Shown: one piece after another, positions 9,606 to 21,089 of the stretch | Numbering within the stretch: position 1 is the stretch's first letter | Layout of the letters: the number at the start of each line of letters is the position of its first letter | Program-made: the position numbers and the translations under genes | Source: Paratinospora sagittata | Lineage: Eukaryota > Streptophyta > Magnoliopsida > Ranunculales > Menispermaceae | NCBI GenBank assembly: GCA_035771175.1 | Contig: CM069612.1 | Coordinates: 23,666,987 to 23,730,986 of the forward strand | Direction of reading: 5' to 3' | Length of the DNA: 64,000 bases | Notes under the pieces: model-generated | Told to the model about the DNA's origin: nothing | Seen by the model: the letters and a program-made list of their open reading frames with translations, nothing else | The model's database searches: none

Positions 9606-12600
9606 TTATTCTTCTTCCTTCCAGAGATCAGCAAATTCATCTGGTTCCAATGGATTCATTTGCTCATGCATCTTCCTCCTTGTCTTTGCTTTGATCTTCT
9701 TGGCATACTTGCCTGCCTTTTTCTTCTTCTCCATTGCTCGAATCTGAGGCCCAACCAAAAACAAAAGCAGAAAGTGAAACAAATCAGGCATTGGAATAAA
9801 GGGTCACCTATCAAAATCAGAAATCATTGTTATGTAGCATGGAATACCCCACAAACAGGAAACATGTGCCCTAAAAAGAGAAAAGAAAAAAGAAAAAAAA
9901 GGGTCTTAGCTGCCTGCACCAAAACTTAAACCTTATCCAAACTACTGCTTTTTCCCCCATTTTTTTTTTTTTGGACAACCAAGTAAGTTCAGTTGTACCG
10001 TTTAAGATATATCAATGAGTGGTTGACCAGTGGAAGCGAGCCAAAGTCTCAAGGTCTTTCCTATATAGAAGTTTTAGGGTTCAAATCGTGAAGGTGTCCC
10101 CATTGAGAGAGGTTTACCATTCCGCTCCCACCTCGAACGGGGACTAAATATACCCAAAAGGTGTGGGAACACAATGTGTGAACCCAAAAAAAAAAGATGT
10201 TCAAGATATGATGCCATCACACTAAATGGGCCAACTTAAAGGAACCCTTGTTACCATCATTTCTTATTATAAAGATACAACTTAATAATAAGAGGCTCCA
10301 AAATACTTAATGATGGATGGCACATGTATTAGATATAAGTTTGAGAAACAACAAACTGAAATGCATCATAATATTCTGACCTGGTTTGGAGATATGTAGA
10401 ATGGGTTCTCATACAATGTTGGGCCTCCAAAGCTACCGGCAAAGATCTTGATAGGGTTTAAGCAAAACCTCGGACCAACCTATACAGGATCAGTTTTCAC
10501 AAGTCATGACTATGTAACCACTTTGGATGCAGTAGCAGGTAATTGCAAGTATTAAGGATCACAAACTGTGAAAATGACTATGTAACCACTTTAGATGCAG
10601 TAGCAGGTAATTACAAGTATTAAGGATCACAAACCTCAACAAGAGTCATCTTGTCAAGACCACCACGGTCCACCTTATCAGTTAGATTATGAGGAACAGA
10701 AATCTGCAACATCACAAGTATTGAAGCAGTTTTGCCATGAGAAGTAGAACTTAATCAATCATAAACAATACTGTACTTGGACACCTACTAAGTCCAAATG
10801 AACATGAACACAATCAGGGTATAGATATTTAGTGCGCATCTGGCTTTTATCTCAAGGTATCTGAATATCTAAGGCTGCAGTTGGTTTGCATCTCAAAAAC
10901 TGTTTTCTATATCAAGATACAAAGAAAATGAAAACAGCAAGAGATGTGTTTGGTATGCTAGGATTTGAAACTTGGTTTTAAATTTTACCCACAAAAAACA
11001 ACAGGATCTTGGAAAACGACCAAATGTCATTTTTCAAGTTTTTTTATCACCTTTTTTGGGTATGATGAAAACAGAAAACTTCTTTTTCAACACCAAACCA
11101 AACGCAGCCTAAGCAGCTACAAGTATTAGGAATTAGAATCATCAAACTGGGTTTAGGGAATCAGCCCTTGGGGCTACTATCAACAATTCAGATAAACAAG
11201 TATCTAAACCACACTCATTGAGGAAGACCCATATTCTAATTCATGAATTTATACAAGACAATATCCTGTTATTAACCCTGTAACTTAGACAAGTAATAGA
11301 TGATGATTATCTTGTTACTACCTGTAACTTGAGTAGTATCTAGAAGCTGTGTACATACACTCTATCTTAACAGTACAGGTTAACACAGGCAATGATATGA
11401 TTTGCCCAATATGCAGAGGTGAACCACTGATGGCAACTTCCAGAATGACGCATACACAGGACATATTAAAATAGCTTGCACAAAGGTTCTTAATAAAAAA
11501 CAAAGGAAAGAAAAAAGGTAGCACCAAGCTTTACAGCAATAAGGATGAACTAAATTATGAAAATAAAACAGATGAATTATATTTCCATGTGTGTGAAATC
11601 AGCAATCTACATGATTGAAAATGAACCGCAAGCATGTACCTGGTAATTCCTGAACCATATGTGATCATCAACAATAGAGAAAACAAAGACATGGTCATAA
11701 TAAGGTTTGCCTTTTCTCTGATCCTTTGGAGTTCCAAATATCTGCCGAATGAAACAATGTATGAGAGCCCACTACTAGCAGCTAAAGAAGAGTAAAACTA
11801 AAAAACATATTTTATAAAGTCCAAATGAGGCTGAATTTTAGAAATGGCATGATCATTTGACAAGTATTTTAAGTGAAAACAAGAAACAAAAGGGTAACGA
11901 AAAAAGATATCCAATTATAACCCTTCAAGATGCTCACTCCTTGAACAAAATAGAAACATATCCGAACATGAAAAACTCCCAAAGCAAGATTTCCTATAGT
12001 GACGCATTAATAGCAATATTTGGATGTCGCCTTAGTCTTTGCAAAAATTTCAAATGCAATCTCTTCCACTTTTTTTAATGAACTAAGAACCCCACAAGCA
12101 AAGAGAAGAGAACATATAGGGAGAACTGCATTACAATCTAATAACCTCTAGTTTCCCCCTTTTGAGATAAATTTGTCTTTTGTACCGGCCCATTTTTTTA
12201 TAAACCTTTTACTAGCTGAATACCAATTACAAACAGTCCTATGCCAAAATAAGGTTTCAACCCTAGATACAAAGTAATAGCAAGGAACAACCACAAAGTG
12301 GTAGCCCTTTGACCAACAATTTGTCAGAAGACTCAGAATAGCAAATTGACTAACAATCTGTCAGGAGACTCATAACCTACATCACTTTATTCTGGTTTCT
12401 TTTCTCCTTTTAGTAGAGCTACATTTTATATTGTGCATACACGCAGAGGACAAAGAGAGAGCTATGGAAAGAGGTTATGATCAAGACATGCAGAAAGGTA
12501 AGACCAAGAGCTACTACCCAGGAGATAACACATAAAGCAATATGAAATCATTAAGTACCTGTGTTATTAACTCTTTCAAAAGCTTCCAGTGAGGATCCTT

Positions 12601-14341
12601 ATCAAAGTTTGAGGAGAATGATAAAATTGGTCGTGACCCCTTTAGATGATTACCAGTAAGCTTCAGTTCCTCCATTGTGTGTACTGCAACCAAAAAGAAA
12701 AAGGTGCAGCATTAACCATGAGGAAAAGAGAGAATAATAACAAAAATGAATGCACAAGTTTCCTTTAGATGACCAAAGAAATGAGGGAAAGCACGTCAAC
12801 AAAAAAAAAACCTAATATGCATAATCAATGTGAAAGTGAAAGGGACCTTACCAGCATTAACTAAAAATTTTGCAGAAGGTCCATTAGGGCACTTGGACAT
12901 CCAGAGGTAGAGATCTTTCTGTTTCCTACACTGAAAAGAGAAAAGGCAAACCATGTATAATTTAAGTATTGACACCCAAGCAACAAAAAATCATCAAGAG
13001 CACTTATGGGAAAATTAATATAGCCCAAGCTTGCATTCTTATAATAAGCAAAGATGAAGTCCATCTTCATGTGTAAGGAAAAAATAAATAAAAAAACTAC
13101 TGTAAAAGTAGTTGGTAAGATTGAAAGACCTAACAAGACAAGACCCAGAACAGCACTCATATTGATTATACCAACTCATTGAATAACTAAATACTAAAAA
13201 GAGATAAATGACAATAGTAGCGTGAAGCCTTATGGTCCTTATCCCAATTCTCTCTAGGCCCCTGACCACTCAAAGAAGTCGTGTAAAATTATCAAGGGAC
13301 TTCAACCCCAATGATAAGAACTCATAATGGCCATATTCAAATGGAAACTTCTTGGCATTCAACAGTCCTACTTCTCTCCGATGAAGCACCCAAAAAACAA
13401 ATGGTATTACCCTGCACATAATTATTCCGAACCTACTAATCATCTAAACAAGAAAGTTCTAAACCCATATCAAGAAGAGCCGTAACACCAAAAATAGGCT
13501 AATTCTGCAAGTCTTAAGTGATAAGAAAAATGTCCAAGCAAAATAAAACCACCCAAAGGAAGTTGAATATAAAAGGCACTAACTTATGATTTAAGTATCA
13601 TATTTATCCATAGAAGACATCAAAATTGAAACTTAATCACAGAGTACTAATGCATGGCATTGTTCCAATTTAAACCAAATTACTCGAGTAATTTCATTCA
13701 AGTAACCATGCAGTAAACAAGATACTTGAAGCATAATAGGCATTAAACATAGTTCACACGCAAATACTTTCAAAAGCAATTCATCTACAAAACATATCCA
13801 CTTACAGTGTCTCACATTAAAATGCTAAATTTAAACCAAGATTTCACGCAAAGCCTCAAATTTTTAAACTAAAACGATTCCATACCCAAAAATTACCTCA
13901 AAAAACAGGCATGAGGAACAGCTCTTAAGCTCAACTAGCTCGTTCAGCGCGGCGCCTTTGCTCTCCTTGGACTCCACTTTGTTATCCTTCTTACCATGAG
14001 GCAACAGCGACACCACATTCAACATCAAATGCCGGTACCTATACAAAAACATGAAACCCACAATTTCATCAAAATTAATCCAAAAAATTCGAAACAAACA
14101 AAGCTTTGATTGATCAAATAAAGAAAAACAGAACAAAAAGGCGAAACCTGAAAATAATTCGACGAGAACAAGTGACCAAAACCTTCTCTTTGTTCCTGAA
14201 GATAGGAGAATCGGTTTGTTTCAGTTGGGTGTTATCTTTCCATCCCAAAAGCGTTCTTTTAGGTCTCTCGGGAGCGGTTGTTTCGTCCTTCTTCGATGGC
14301 TCCGAGGGCTCCGTTTCAGCGTGCTTTCGCTTCTTTCCCAT
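9606..14341 (-). CDS. BRX1: Ribosome biogenesis protein BRX1 (Brix domain)
   Basis: Nucleolar factor for assembly of the 60S ribosomal subunit through rRNA and 5S particle processing. Eight exons, in transcript order 14341-14148, 14038-13897, 12930-12852, 12683-12559, 11741-11640, 10703-10635, 10479-10381 and 9743-9606, give 315 residues with every phase matching. The N-terminus is basic (GKKRKH). RNKEKVLVTCSRR opens the Brix domain. Further conserved stretches are DLYLWMSKCPNGPSAKF, SFSSNFDKDPHWKLL, GLDKMTLVEVGPRFCLNP and the basic KKIKAKTRRK with the NPLEPDEFADLW tail. The length agrees with plant BRX1. The promoter side carries site II and telomere-type motifs, usual for ribosome-biogenesis genes. 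Intron 6 carries a 68-bp tandem duplication reaching the exon 6 donor. Confidence 0.93.
10011..10198 (+). mobile_element. tRNA-derived SINE-like insertion in BRX1 intron 7
   Basis: The element has an A-box-like region (TGGTTGACCAGTGGAAGCGAG), a B-box-like GGGTTCAAATCGTG and a terminal A run. It is flanked by near-identical 11-mers, GTTTAAGATAT (10000-10010) and GTTCAAGATAT (10199-10209), read as a target-site duplication with one change. A related copy lies near 22467. Confidence 0.6.
10506..10641. repeat. 68-bp tandem duplication at a BRX1 splice donor
   Basis: Copies 10506-10573 and 10574-10641 differ at about two internal positions. The second copy ends at the exon 6 boundary (exon begins at 10635 on the plus strand), so the intron side of the donor is duplicated 68 bp further into the intron. 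The copied site lacks the exonic GAG. Confidence 0.8.
10873..11109. mobile_element. Tourist/Harbinger-like MITE in BRX1 intron 5
   Basis: The ends are GGCTGCAGTTGGTTTGC and, on the other strand, GGCTGCGTTTGGTTTGG. Both sides are flanked by TAA (10870-10872 and 11110-11112), the 3-bp target duplication typical of PIF/Harbinger elements. It is 237 bp with no coding potential. The element at 40570 belongs to the same family. Confidence 0.75.
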
Positions 14342-14448
14342 GCTTTCGAAATTAACTCACTCGACTTCGCAGAGGAAGAACACGAAGGGTGAGAGAGAGA
14401 GAGAGAGCAAGAAAATGTGTCCTGCGTGAGCGAAGCTGCGACTCTTGA

Positions 14449-14458
14449 GGTTTAGGGC
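14449..14458 (-). promoter_or_regulatory. Telomere-type motif upstream of BRX1
   Basis: On the BRX1 strand this reads GCCCTAAACC, containing the telomere-repeat heptamer CCCTAAA about 110 bp before the ATG. Telo-box type motifs near the start are frequent in plant ribosomal-protein and ribosome-biogenesis genes. This is a permuted form, not the full AAACCCTAA. Confidence 0.45.
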
Positions 14459-14526
14459 TTACAGAGCAGCGGGGACTGGGTTTTTGAAAGGTTTTAGGTG
14501 GTAGAAAGGTAACGGGCTGGACCTAT

Positions 14527-14554
14527 GGCCCACTAAATCTATTGCATTTGGGCT
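14527..14554 (-). promoter_or_regulatory. Paired site II (TGGGCY) elements upstream of BRX1
   Basis: GGCCCA at 14527-14532 is TGGGCC on the BRX1 strand, and TGGGCT lies at 14549-14554 on the plus strand, both about 190-210 bp before the ATG. Site II elements bind TCP factors and often occur with telo-boxes in ribosome and cell-proliferation genes. Confidence 0.5.
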
Positions 14555-14612
14555 TTGATTGTCGAGTATTTCGGGCTTAACAGTTATCAAAGCCTAATAG
14601 TAACATTGTGAG

Positions 14613-15299
14613 TAGGGGTGAAATCGGGTCGGGTTGGGTTTTTGCCCCCAGACCCACAAGACCCACCAGACCCGATGAGGTCAGGTGGCAACGAGTCCAG
14701 CCCGATGCCACCCGACCTAAGGTCGGGTTGGGCCCCTATTAAATAGTCCAATTTTTTAAAGCTTAATAACTACTATTTAAGTTTTTATTAATAATAAAAT
14801 ATGTTGAATTATCACGTGGAAGCTTATTAAACTACTATTTAAGCTTTAAAAGATGAGATTTCTCCTTTTTGAGAAAACTCATATATGTATAAGCTAAGGT
14901 AGTCTTAAATTTGACTTATGAGAATGACGATGAATAAGGAGTTTATGGGTTTTTATAGAGAATGAGAGTCTTTAATTCTTTCCAACAAGCAATGTGGAAC
15001 TAAAATGAAACTTTGCTCTTTTAGTCTCAAGCACCCATCTTATGATTCTTATCTAATTTTTCTTACCATCTAACCCAACAATTTAAAAAAAGTAGTTGAG
15101 CGTTATGGGCCTTCTTAATTAGAGGCCTTGAATGTAATAGTTATATATATATATATAGTATGTTTATAAATTTTAGAGAGGTCGGGTTGCTAAAAAATTA
15201 ACCAAACCAACCCGACATATCAATCAAAACCGACCCGACCCTACCTGAAATGGTCGGGTTTGGTTAAGTCGGGTCGGGTCGGGTCGGGTCGCACCCCTA
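14613..15299. mobile_element. Non-autonomous hAT-like element, copy 1
   Basis: The 687-bp element starts TAGGGGTG and ends CACCCCTA. It is flanked by the perfect 8-bp duplication ATTGTGAG (14605-14612 and 15300-15307), the hAT target-site length. Both subterminal regions are dense in CGGGT/CGACCC words, as in hAT subterminal transposase-binding arrays. The interior has no transposase ORF. It shares GATGCCACCCGAC and related text with the element at 20019-20878. Confidence 0.88.
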
Positions 15300-15307
15300 A
15301 TTGTGAG

Positions 15308-16069
15308 AATATTGCAGATGCCCTTTTTTAGTCTTTGCCCACCTCATCTAAAAAGTAAAAAAACTAAAAAATTCTCATGTAAAGTTATCAAAAAGGACAC
15401 TTATTGAACCCCTTAAACCTTTCCACCTCTCTCTTCACTCACCCATCAACCATTCAACTCCTACCCTAAACCTTAAAACTATTCAACCCACCAACAAATC
15501 TCAATCTTCGATTTTGTGATTTTTGTGTATTTTTCGAATCACAAGCACGTCTTCAACTGTTCGTAAATAGTTTCTTTCGATTTGAAGTGTTCGCAAGTCA
15601 TTCGAGAAGTGTTCAAAGTGTTAGAAGTGTGCACCATCAAGCAAGTCATTCGACCTACAATGAAAAGATATTCAAGTCGTTCTTCACCCCCTACGATACG
15701 TGCATTTGATATCTACACTATTTTATGCAAAAACAAACCTAAAATAGAAGTGGAAAGGGGGCAAAAATGGGTTTCAAAACCCAGAAAATCACCCCCGGAA
15801 TCGTTTTGTCTGGCTTATCGTGGACGGACATAAAGTGGAGTGTCCAACCATAATAAATCGATTGCAAATGTTTTATCCGACCTGACATAATCGGACGATA
15901 CATTTCTTGTTTGACTCTGACAGGTCAGACAAAACACTTCTGTCTGACCTTGTTCAGTCGAACAGAAAACTTCCGTTCAACTTATTATGGTCGAACATAA
16001 CATTTTTGGTGTTTTTTTTGTTTTCTTGTTTTATTTTGTATGTAATACTAATATTGAGTTATAATTCAT
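15308..16069. other. Intergenic spacer, no gene seen
   Basis: Low-complexity and repeat-derived text, including short GTC/GAC-rich words around 15830-15990 (for example CCGACCTGACATAATCGG). An open frame at 15582-15833 has no recognisable domain. It may be the degenerate flank of the FAR1/MULE fragment that follows. Confidence 0.4.
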
Positions 16070-16480
16070 GAGGATGACGAGGGATTTGATGAATCCAAAA
16101 TTGTTGGCAATGAGTTGGTGTTAGTTTGAGACTACACTGATGAGTTCACAACTTATATTGTGTTTAAGAGTAAGACAACTTATTGCATGGACAAGGGAAG
16201 TAGGTCGTGCAAATGGTTTTGTTATCGTTATCAAGAGCTCGAATGCAAGGGAGACGAAGGGTAGGCAACCGATAATCAAGCTTGCATGTGAGAGGTACGG
16301 TGTGTACAATTCGAAAGACACAAGGAGGAAGAAAGACACAAGGAGGAAGAAAGTCAATGAAACCTCATCGAAGAACTGTAATTGTCCATTCTTATTACGG
16401 GGGCAAAAATTGGCCACTGATGACAATGGGATGATAAACATGGATTGCGGCACTCATATTTTTTACCATTTTCAACCATA
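16070..16480 (+). pseudogene. FAR1/MULE-type DNA-binding domain fragment (transposon-derived)
   Basis: The frame at 16140-16460 contains LIAWTREVGRANGFVIVI, LACERYGVY, NCNCPFLLRGQKLA and DCGTH. The order and spacing match the N-terminal FAR1/WRKY-GCM1-like domain found in MULE transposase-type proteins of plants. The domain breaks immediately after GTH, where the zinc-binding HNH-type residues should continue, and no transposase core follows. An 18-bp tandem duplication repeats KDTRRK. Upstream coding is interrupted by stops. I read it as a dead transposon fragment, not a gene. Confidence 0.65.
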
Positions 16481-19400
16481 TTTTTTGCACAAAAACAATC
16501 TAATACAACAATGTAGTATTAAAATCAACTTAAACTTGAAGAAAACAAAGATTTATTTACTGATTTGGTTGATTCGATTTCTTAAATCACTTATACTTTG
16601 AGGCCTCAAAAAACCTAAATAACATGATTTCTTTACAAGATTTTGCGTTAAAGTTGCTCGTAATCGTTCCTAGCAGTGTTATAACCTGTTGAATGCCCTA
16701 AAAACTCGATCAAATCGTGAATCAATGGAGATGAGAAAAGAAAAAACTAGAGAGAGGGAATTGAAAATGGCGTCGGGGTTTGAAAATGTGAAGAACATAT
16801 TAGGAATATGGGAGGTTGGAGACAAATGATATGAATTATTTTAAATTTCGGCGTGAGTGAAGAGATAGAAATAGGTGGATGAAAATAGTCAAACCATTTT
16901 TTTTTATGATAAGATACTTTTCTCTTTGTTGGTTGGGTTCTAAGTCTTTCCACTACATATCAATCATGGGCTTCTTGTGATGCACATCATAATTCTTAGT
17001 TCGGGTTCAACACGTTCTCTATCACAGTTTCACCTACTAAGGTCACACCTATCTTCAATTGATGAGATATCAATGGTGTAGCACATTGCCTCTTGGTTTG
17101 CGTGGTAACCTCCATTCCTACCCCCACTAGTAGTCAAGGATCAAATCCTACAAGAGACTAATAAAGATATTATTTTAATTTGCGACATTGTCAGCATGTG
17201 CCGCTCATCGTCTCAAAATTTATTGATCATGATTGTATCTTTTACGTGTGCCCGTATCTTAGCAAAAGTTTCTAATGTTGTACAAAAGAAAAAAAAAATG
17301 GTCTCTAAGGTCATATATCAAAAAAAAATTTAAGAAAAATGTATTTTGAGTATATATTTATGAGGAGTGCTAAAATAATCTAAGATATGTGTCTAAATTT
17401 ATACTCAAGCTAATGGAGTAATACACCACATCACCATATCGTGAGAGAAATAAATAAAAAAAAAATAACTTTCACTTATCATACACCACATGAATGATTT
17501 TAGGTATAATTTTTTAGTCGTACAAGCATTTCTCTATATTTATATAACTACAACTTGAATTATGAATAATTATCTTCTATGATGTGACAATAAAAACTAT
17601 TCTTTACGTAAGGTATCCAAATGCTAAAAGACCTAATCAACATGCATTCATTCTCCATATGTTTCTTCCAAGGAAAAGTAATGGTTGAAAGATGATGAGT
17701 ACCGCTGCTTACTTCTAAATTATACCAAATATTAATTCGTCTACAAGTCAGATTAATGGTAAAGCCACGCAAGAAGAAGTCTTGCGGTCTTGTGCATGAA
17801 CGTGTTTCCGTAGGTCAAATTTCAAGAATAATCAAACAGAAGTATGCAAATGAAACAAGCACAAGTGTCTAAAATTCAGTTTATAATTATAATTAACTAG
17901 TCAAAGATTAATATAATATCCATCAATTAATTATTTCACTCGGTTTTTGTAGGATTATTCAAAATTCCTAGCTAAGTAATTCCCATATTAATTTCTTAAA
18001 GTTAGGATCCCTTTTGAGTGGTAATTCTTTGGGTCTCTGGGTCTAGTCATGGTTCTGGAATTCGATATTAGGATTTGAACCTTTATTTTCCACATCCCTA
18101 TCGTCCCTTGTAATAAAAAAAAAAAAAAAAAAAGATTGAATGTGTGCATGAATGTATGTGTGTGTCGAGGTTAAATCTCATATCGTCTCCTAGTTCTATC
18201 AGGTGTAGACTTATATCTTCGGTTGGATCCCTTTTGAGCTGTAACTCCTTAGGTTTCTGGGTATAGTTTAATAGTTCTTGGATCCAATATTGAGGTTTGA
18301 ACAGTCATCTTCCTCGTCTATATTGGCTCCTTTAAAAATAATAATAAATAAATAAAAATCTCATATTAATTCGTATTTTCCCACTGGGTGTGTTCTTTTA
18401 TTCAATATTTTTTTAAACTAGGACGGCAGATGGCAAATATATTGGTCCATTAGTCAACGTAGAATCCTATTTGCTTCTTAAGCAAAACTTCCCTTTTATA
18501 TTTATTTTTTAATGGTTAGAATGAATGTATTTATGATAATAAAACATAGTAATTACTTCAAAATTAGATATGTTTTAATTATAAATGATTACTGTCCTCA
18601 TCGTCCAAAGATTAGGGCAACAGAATTTATTCCATGGGGAGATTAAAAAAAAAAAAGTAAAGTCAAATAGAATTTTCAGCGTTGTAATGGATGAGGGTGG
18701 TGATGAAAGCTTACCTAACGCATATAATATAATATTTCTTGAATCTAAAATTGAACAAAAGAGTCAAATTTTGTAAGTAACCAAAGGGCAGTTGATAGTT
18801 TGATTTTGAGTGAAATCCAACAAATAGAATTATTTTTCAAATGTAAATATTTAACGGAACTGATCATGAATAACACAAAATTGTACAAGATTGATCAATT
18901 TAGTCTAAGTTGAACTTTAACCCAATAATTATTATATTTACAATAACGTTATTGGGCTAACAATAAAGAAAAAAAAAAAAAACTTATGTAACATTCTTGC
19001 CACTTCTCTCTGAATGAAACTTATACATCAATTTATAAAATATAGTCTACAGAAACGTGTGTTGCACATGAATAAAAAAAAAAGTTGAAAGTTTTTTTTT
19101 TTAAATAAAAAAGTAAAAAGTAATTAAAAGTTACTAAAAAAATTAAATAATAAAAAAGGCTGAAAATAAATAAATAAAATTCTTAAAATAAATTTTATAT
19201 TTATTAGTATTACAAAAAATAAATAAATTTAGTGCTTTATTATCAAAATACCCGTATATTTATTTTTTTATATAAATTTATTTAACAATTTTATATTAAA
19301 AATTATTAAATAATTTAAAATTTTATGGTAAAATTAGCCTACAGTAAATTTAAGTGTTTTAATTTTATAAATAATATATATTCATTCTCCAATTAAATTC

Positions 19401-20018
19401 AATTACGAGTCTAGTTATAGTTCATATTTATTTTTAAGTTTACACCCATCTATGAACCTCTATATCACATACATAGATCGCATGCTCCGAGCACTGAATT
19501 AAAAGGTGGTCGAGGCAGAAAGTCAAAAAATAATAATAATAAGTAATAAAAAAGGCCAAGAAGATGACATAGAAATAGTGGAGCAGGTTTAATCGTTTAG
19601 TCAAAAATGATTCTATAATGGATCACAGCTTGTCGACCAATTAAAATAGTCCTGTGTTGACCTTTTAATATTCATACCTATATTTAATTCTTTTTTCTTC
19701 TCAATATGAAACATGGTTTGAATATTTAATTCCCGCCGCCATGAATCATTATCATCATCCACAAATATTTGGGCACTGATTCATGTGAATAAAAAAAAAA
19801 ACAATATGCATTCTCTCTTTGTCAACTTACTATTCTTAACCTACCAAATATTATATATATATATATTTATTTATTCATTTATTTTTACCTTAAAAAAGTT
19901 TTGAAACATTCTAAAATACCCTTCTTCCTTCCACCATTTCATTTTCTTCTTCCTAGCTCCAAACTCTAACCGTCTTACCACTGTCATTGCCCAAGCTTCA
20001 TCGTCTTTACCCAAGCAT
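16480..20018. other. Gene-free AT-rich spacer
   Basis: Many homopolymer A tracts, short AT-rich ORFs without domains and a repeat pair (18001-18356). No exon-like conserved protein text was found on either strand. Confidence 0.55.
18001..18356 (+). repeat. Two diverged direct repeats with A-rich ends
   Basis: Copy 1 (from 18001) and copy 2 (from 18221) share GGATCCCTTTTGAG, a CTGGGT(C/A)TAGT stretch, a GATATTAGGATTTGAAC / AATATTGAGGTTTGAAC stretch and an A-rich tail. They look like two retroposon-like copies, or a tandem copy, of one family. Termini are not resolved. Confidence 0.55.
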
Positions 20019-20878
20019 TACAGGTTGGATTTGACCCCAACCCCACCAGACTCGTAAATGTCGGGTGGCATCGCAGCCAATCCGATGCCACCCGACATCA
20101 CCAAAAAAAGGTTTTCACCGAACCTTATTTTGTAGGGTCAGGTTGGTCGGGTGGTCGGATTAACCTGACTAAGTTTTTTTTAATTTTAATTTCAACCCAA
20201 AAAACCATTGAGTTCTAAACCTAAAAGAACGACATTAAAAAAATAAAAAAACCCCAAGAACTACACTAGAAACTTAACTTCCCATATAAACAAGAACTGC
20301 CCATTAAAAAAAATATTTATTTGCATTGCCAAAAAAAAATATAGTACCCACTAAAATTAGACTGAAAAAGCACAAAAGCGAAGTTCAATTTATGAGAATA
20401 ATGAATGAAAAAAAGTAGTTTCGCTCACCTTAAATAAAGAAAATACATGGTGCTAAAACAGTAACAGAGCGGACACAAAACTATCCATTTCGATGCACTT
20501 AATTTATTCACAAGCATGCCAAAGAGCGATAGAGAAAGAAAGATAGAAATGAAGAGAAACAACCTAAGAAAAGCTCAGAGTTTTGTAGCCGCAGCGGAGA
20601 GGAGAAAATGAAAAGGGGTGAGGGTTTCGGTTGCGTAGGGGAGAAAATGAAGTGAGTTGGGAAAATTAGGGTTTCATTTTTGGTATCTAGGGCGCGGGTC
20701 GGGTCCGTGTAGAAATGGGTCGGGTTTAGTGCAAACCCAAGCCTGACCCGATAGATACGAGTTCCCCATTTCTTGACTTGATGAATCCGATGAGCTGAGG
20801 AAAACTCAACCCGACCCGATGTTTTTTGTGTGGGTCAATCGGGTCAGGTCGGGTTTTCGGGTGACATGCTCACCCCTA
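20019..20878. mobile_element. Non-autonomous hAT-like element, copy 2
   Basis: The 860-bp element is flanked by the perfect 8-bp repeat CCAAGCAT (20011-20018 and 20879-20886). The right end is CACCCCTA, as in copy 1. The left end (TACAGGTT) is a decayed match to TAGGGGTG. Subterminal regions carry CGGGT/CCCGAC words, and the text around GATGCCACCCGACAT is shared with copy 1. No transposase frame is present. Confidence 0.8.
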
Positions 20879-21089
20879 CCAAGCATCCTCTATTTGAAAA
20901 CGCAAAGGTCCAAAGTTGTTTTCTTTTCTTACTACAATTCATAGCGTCCACGCCGTCATTGTCGTTTTTCTTGTCCAAAAAATTTCAAATAGATCCCTAA
21001 CTTGAAGCACCCGTCATCTTTGCCTTTTAACCCTCAAATCGAGCTTGAAAGGTGTCAGATCGAAGTTCTCAACATCATATAGGTGTCGT

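Noticed and set aside
16140..16601. Possible functional FAR1-like gene
   Set aside because: The domain is truncated after GTH, there are stops upstream, and no downstream transposase or SWIM domain follows.
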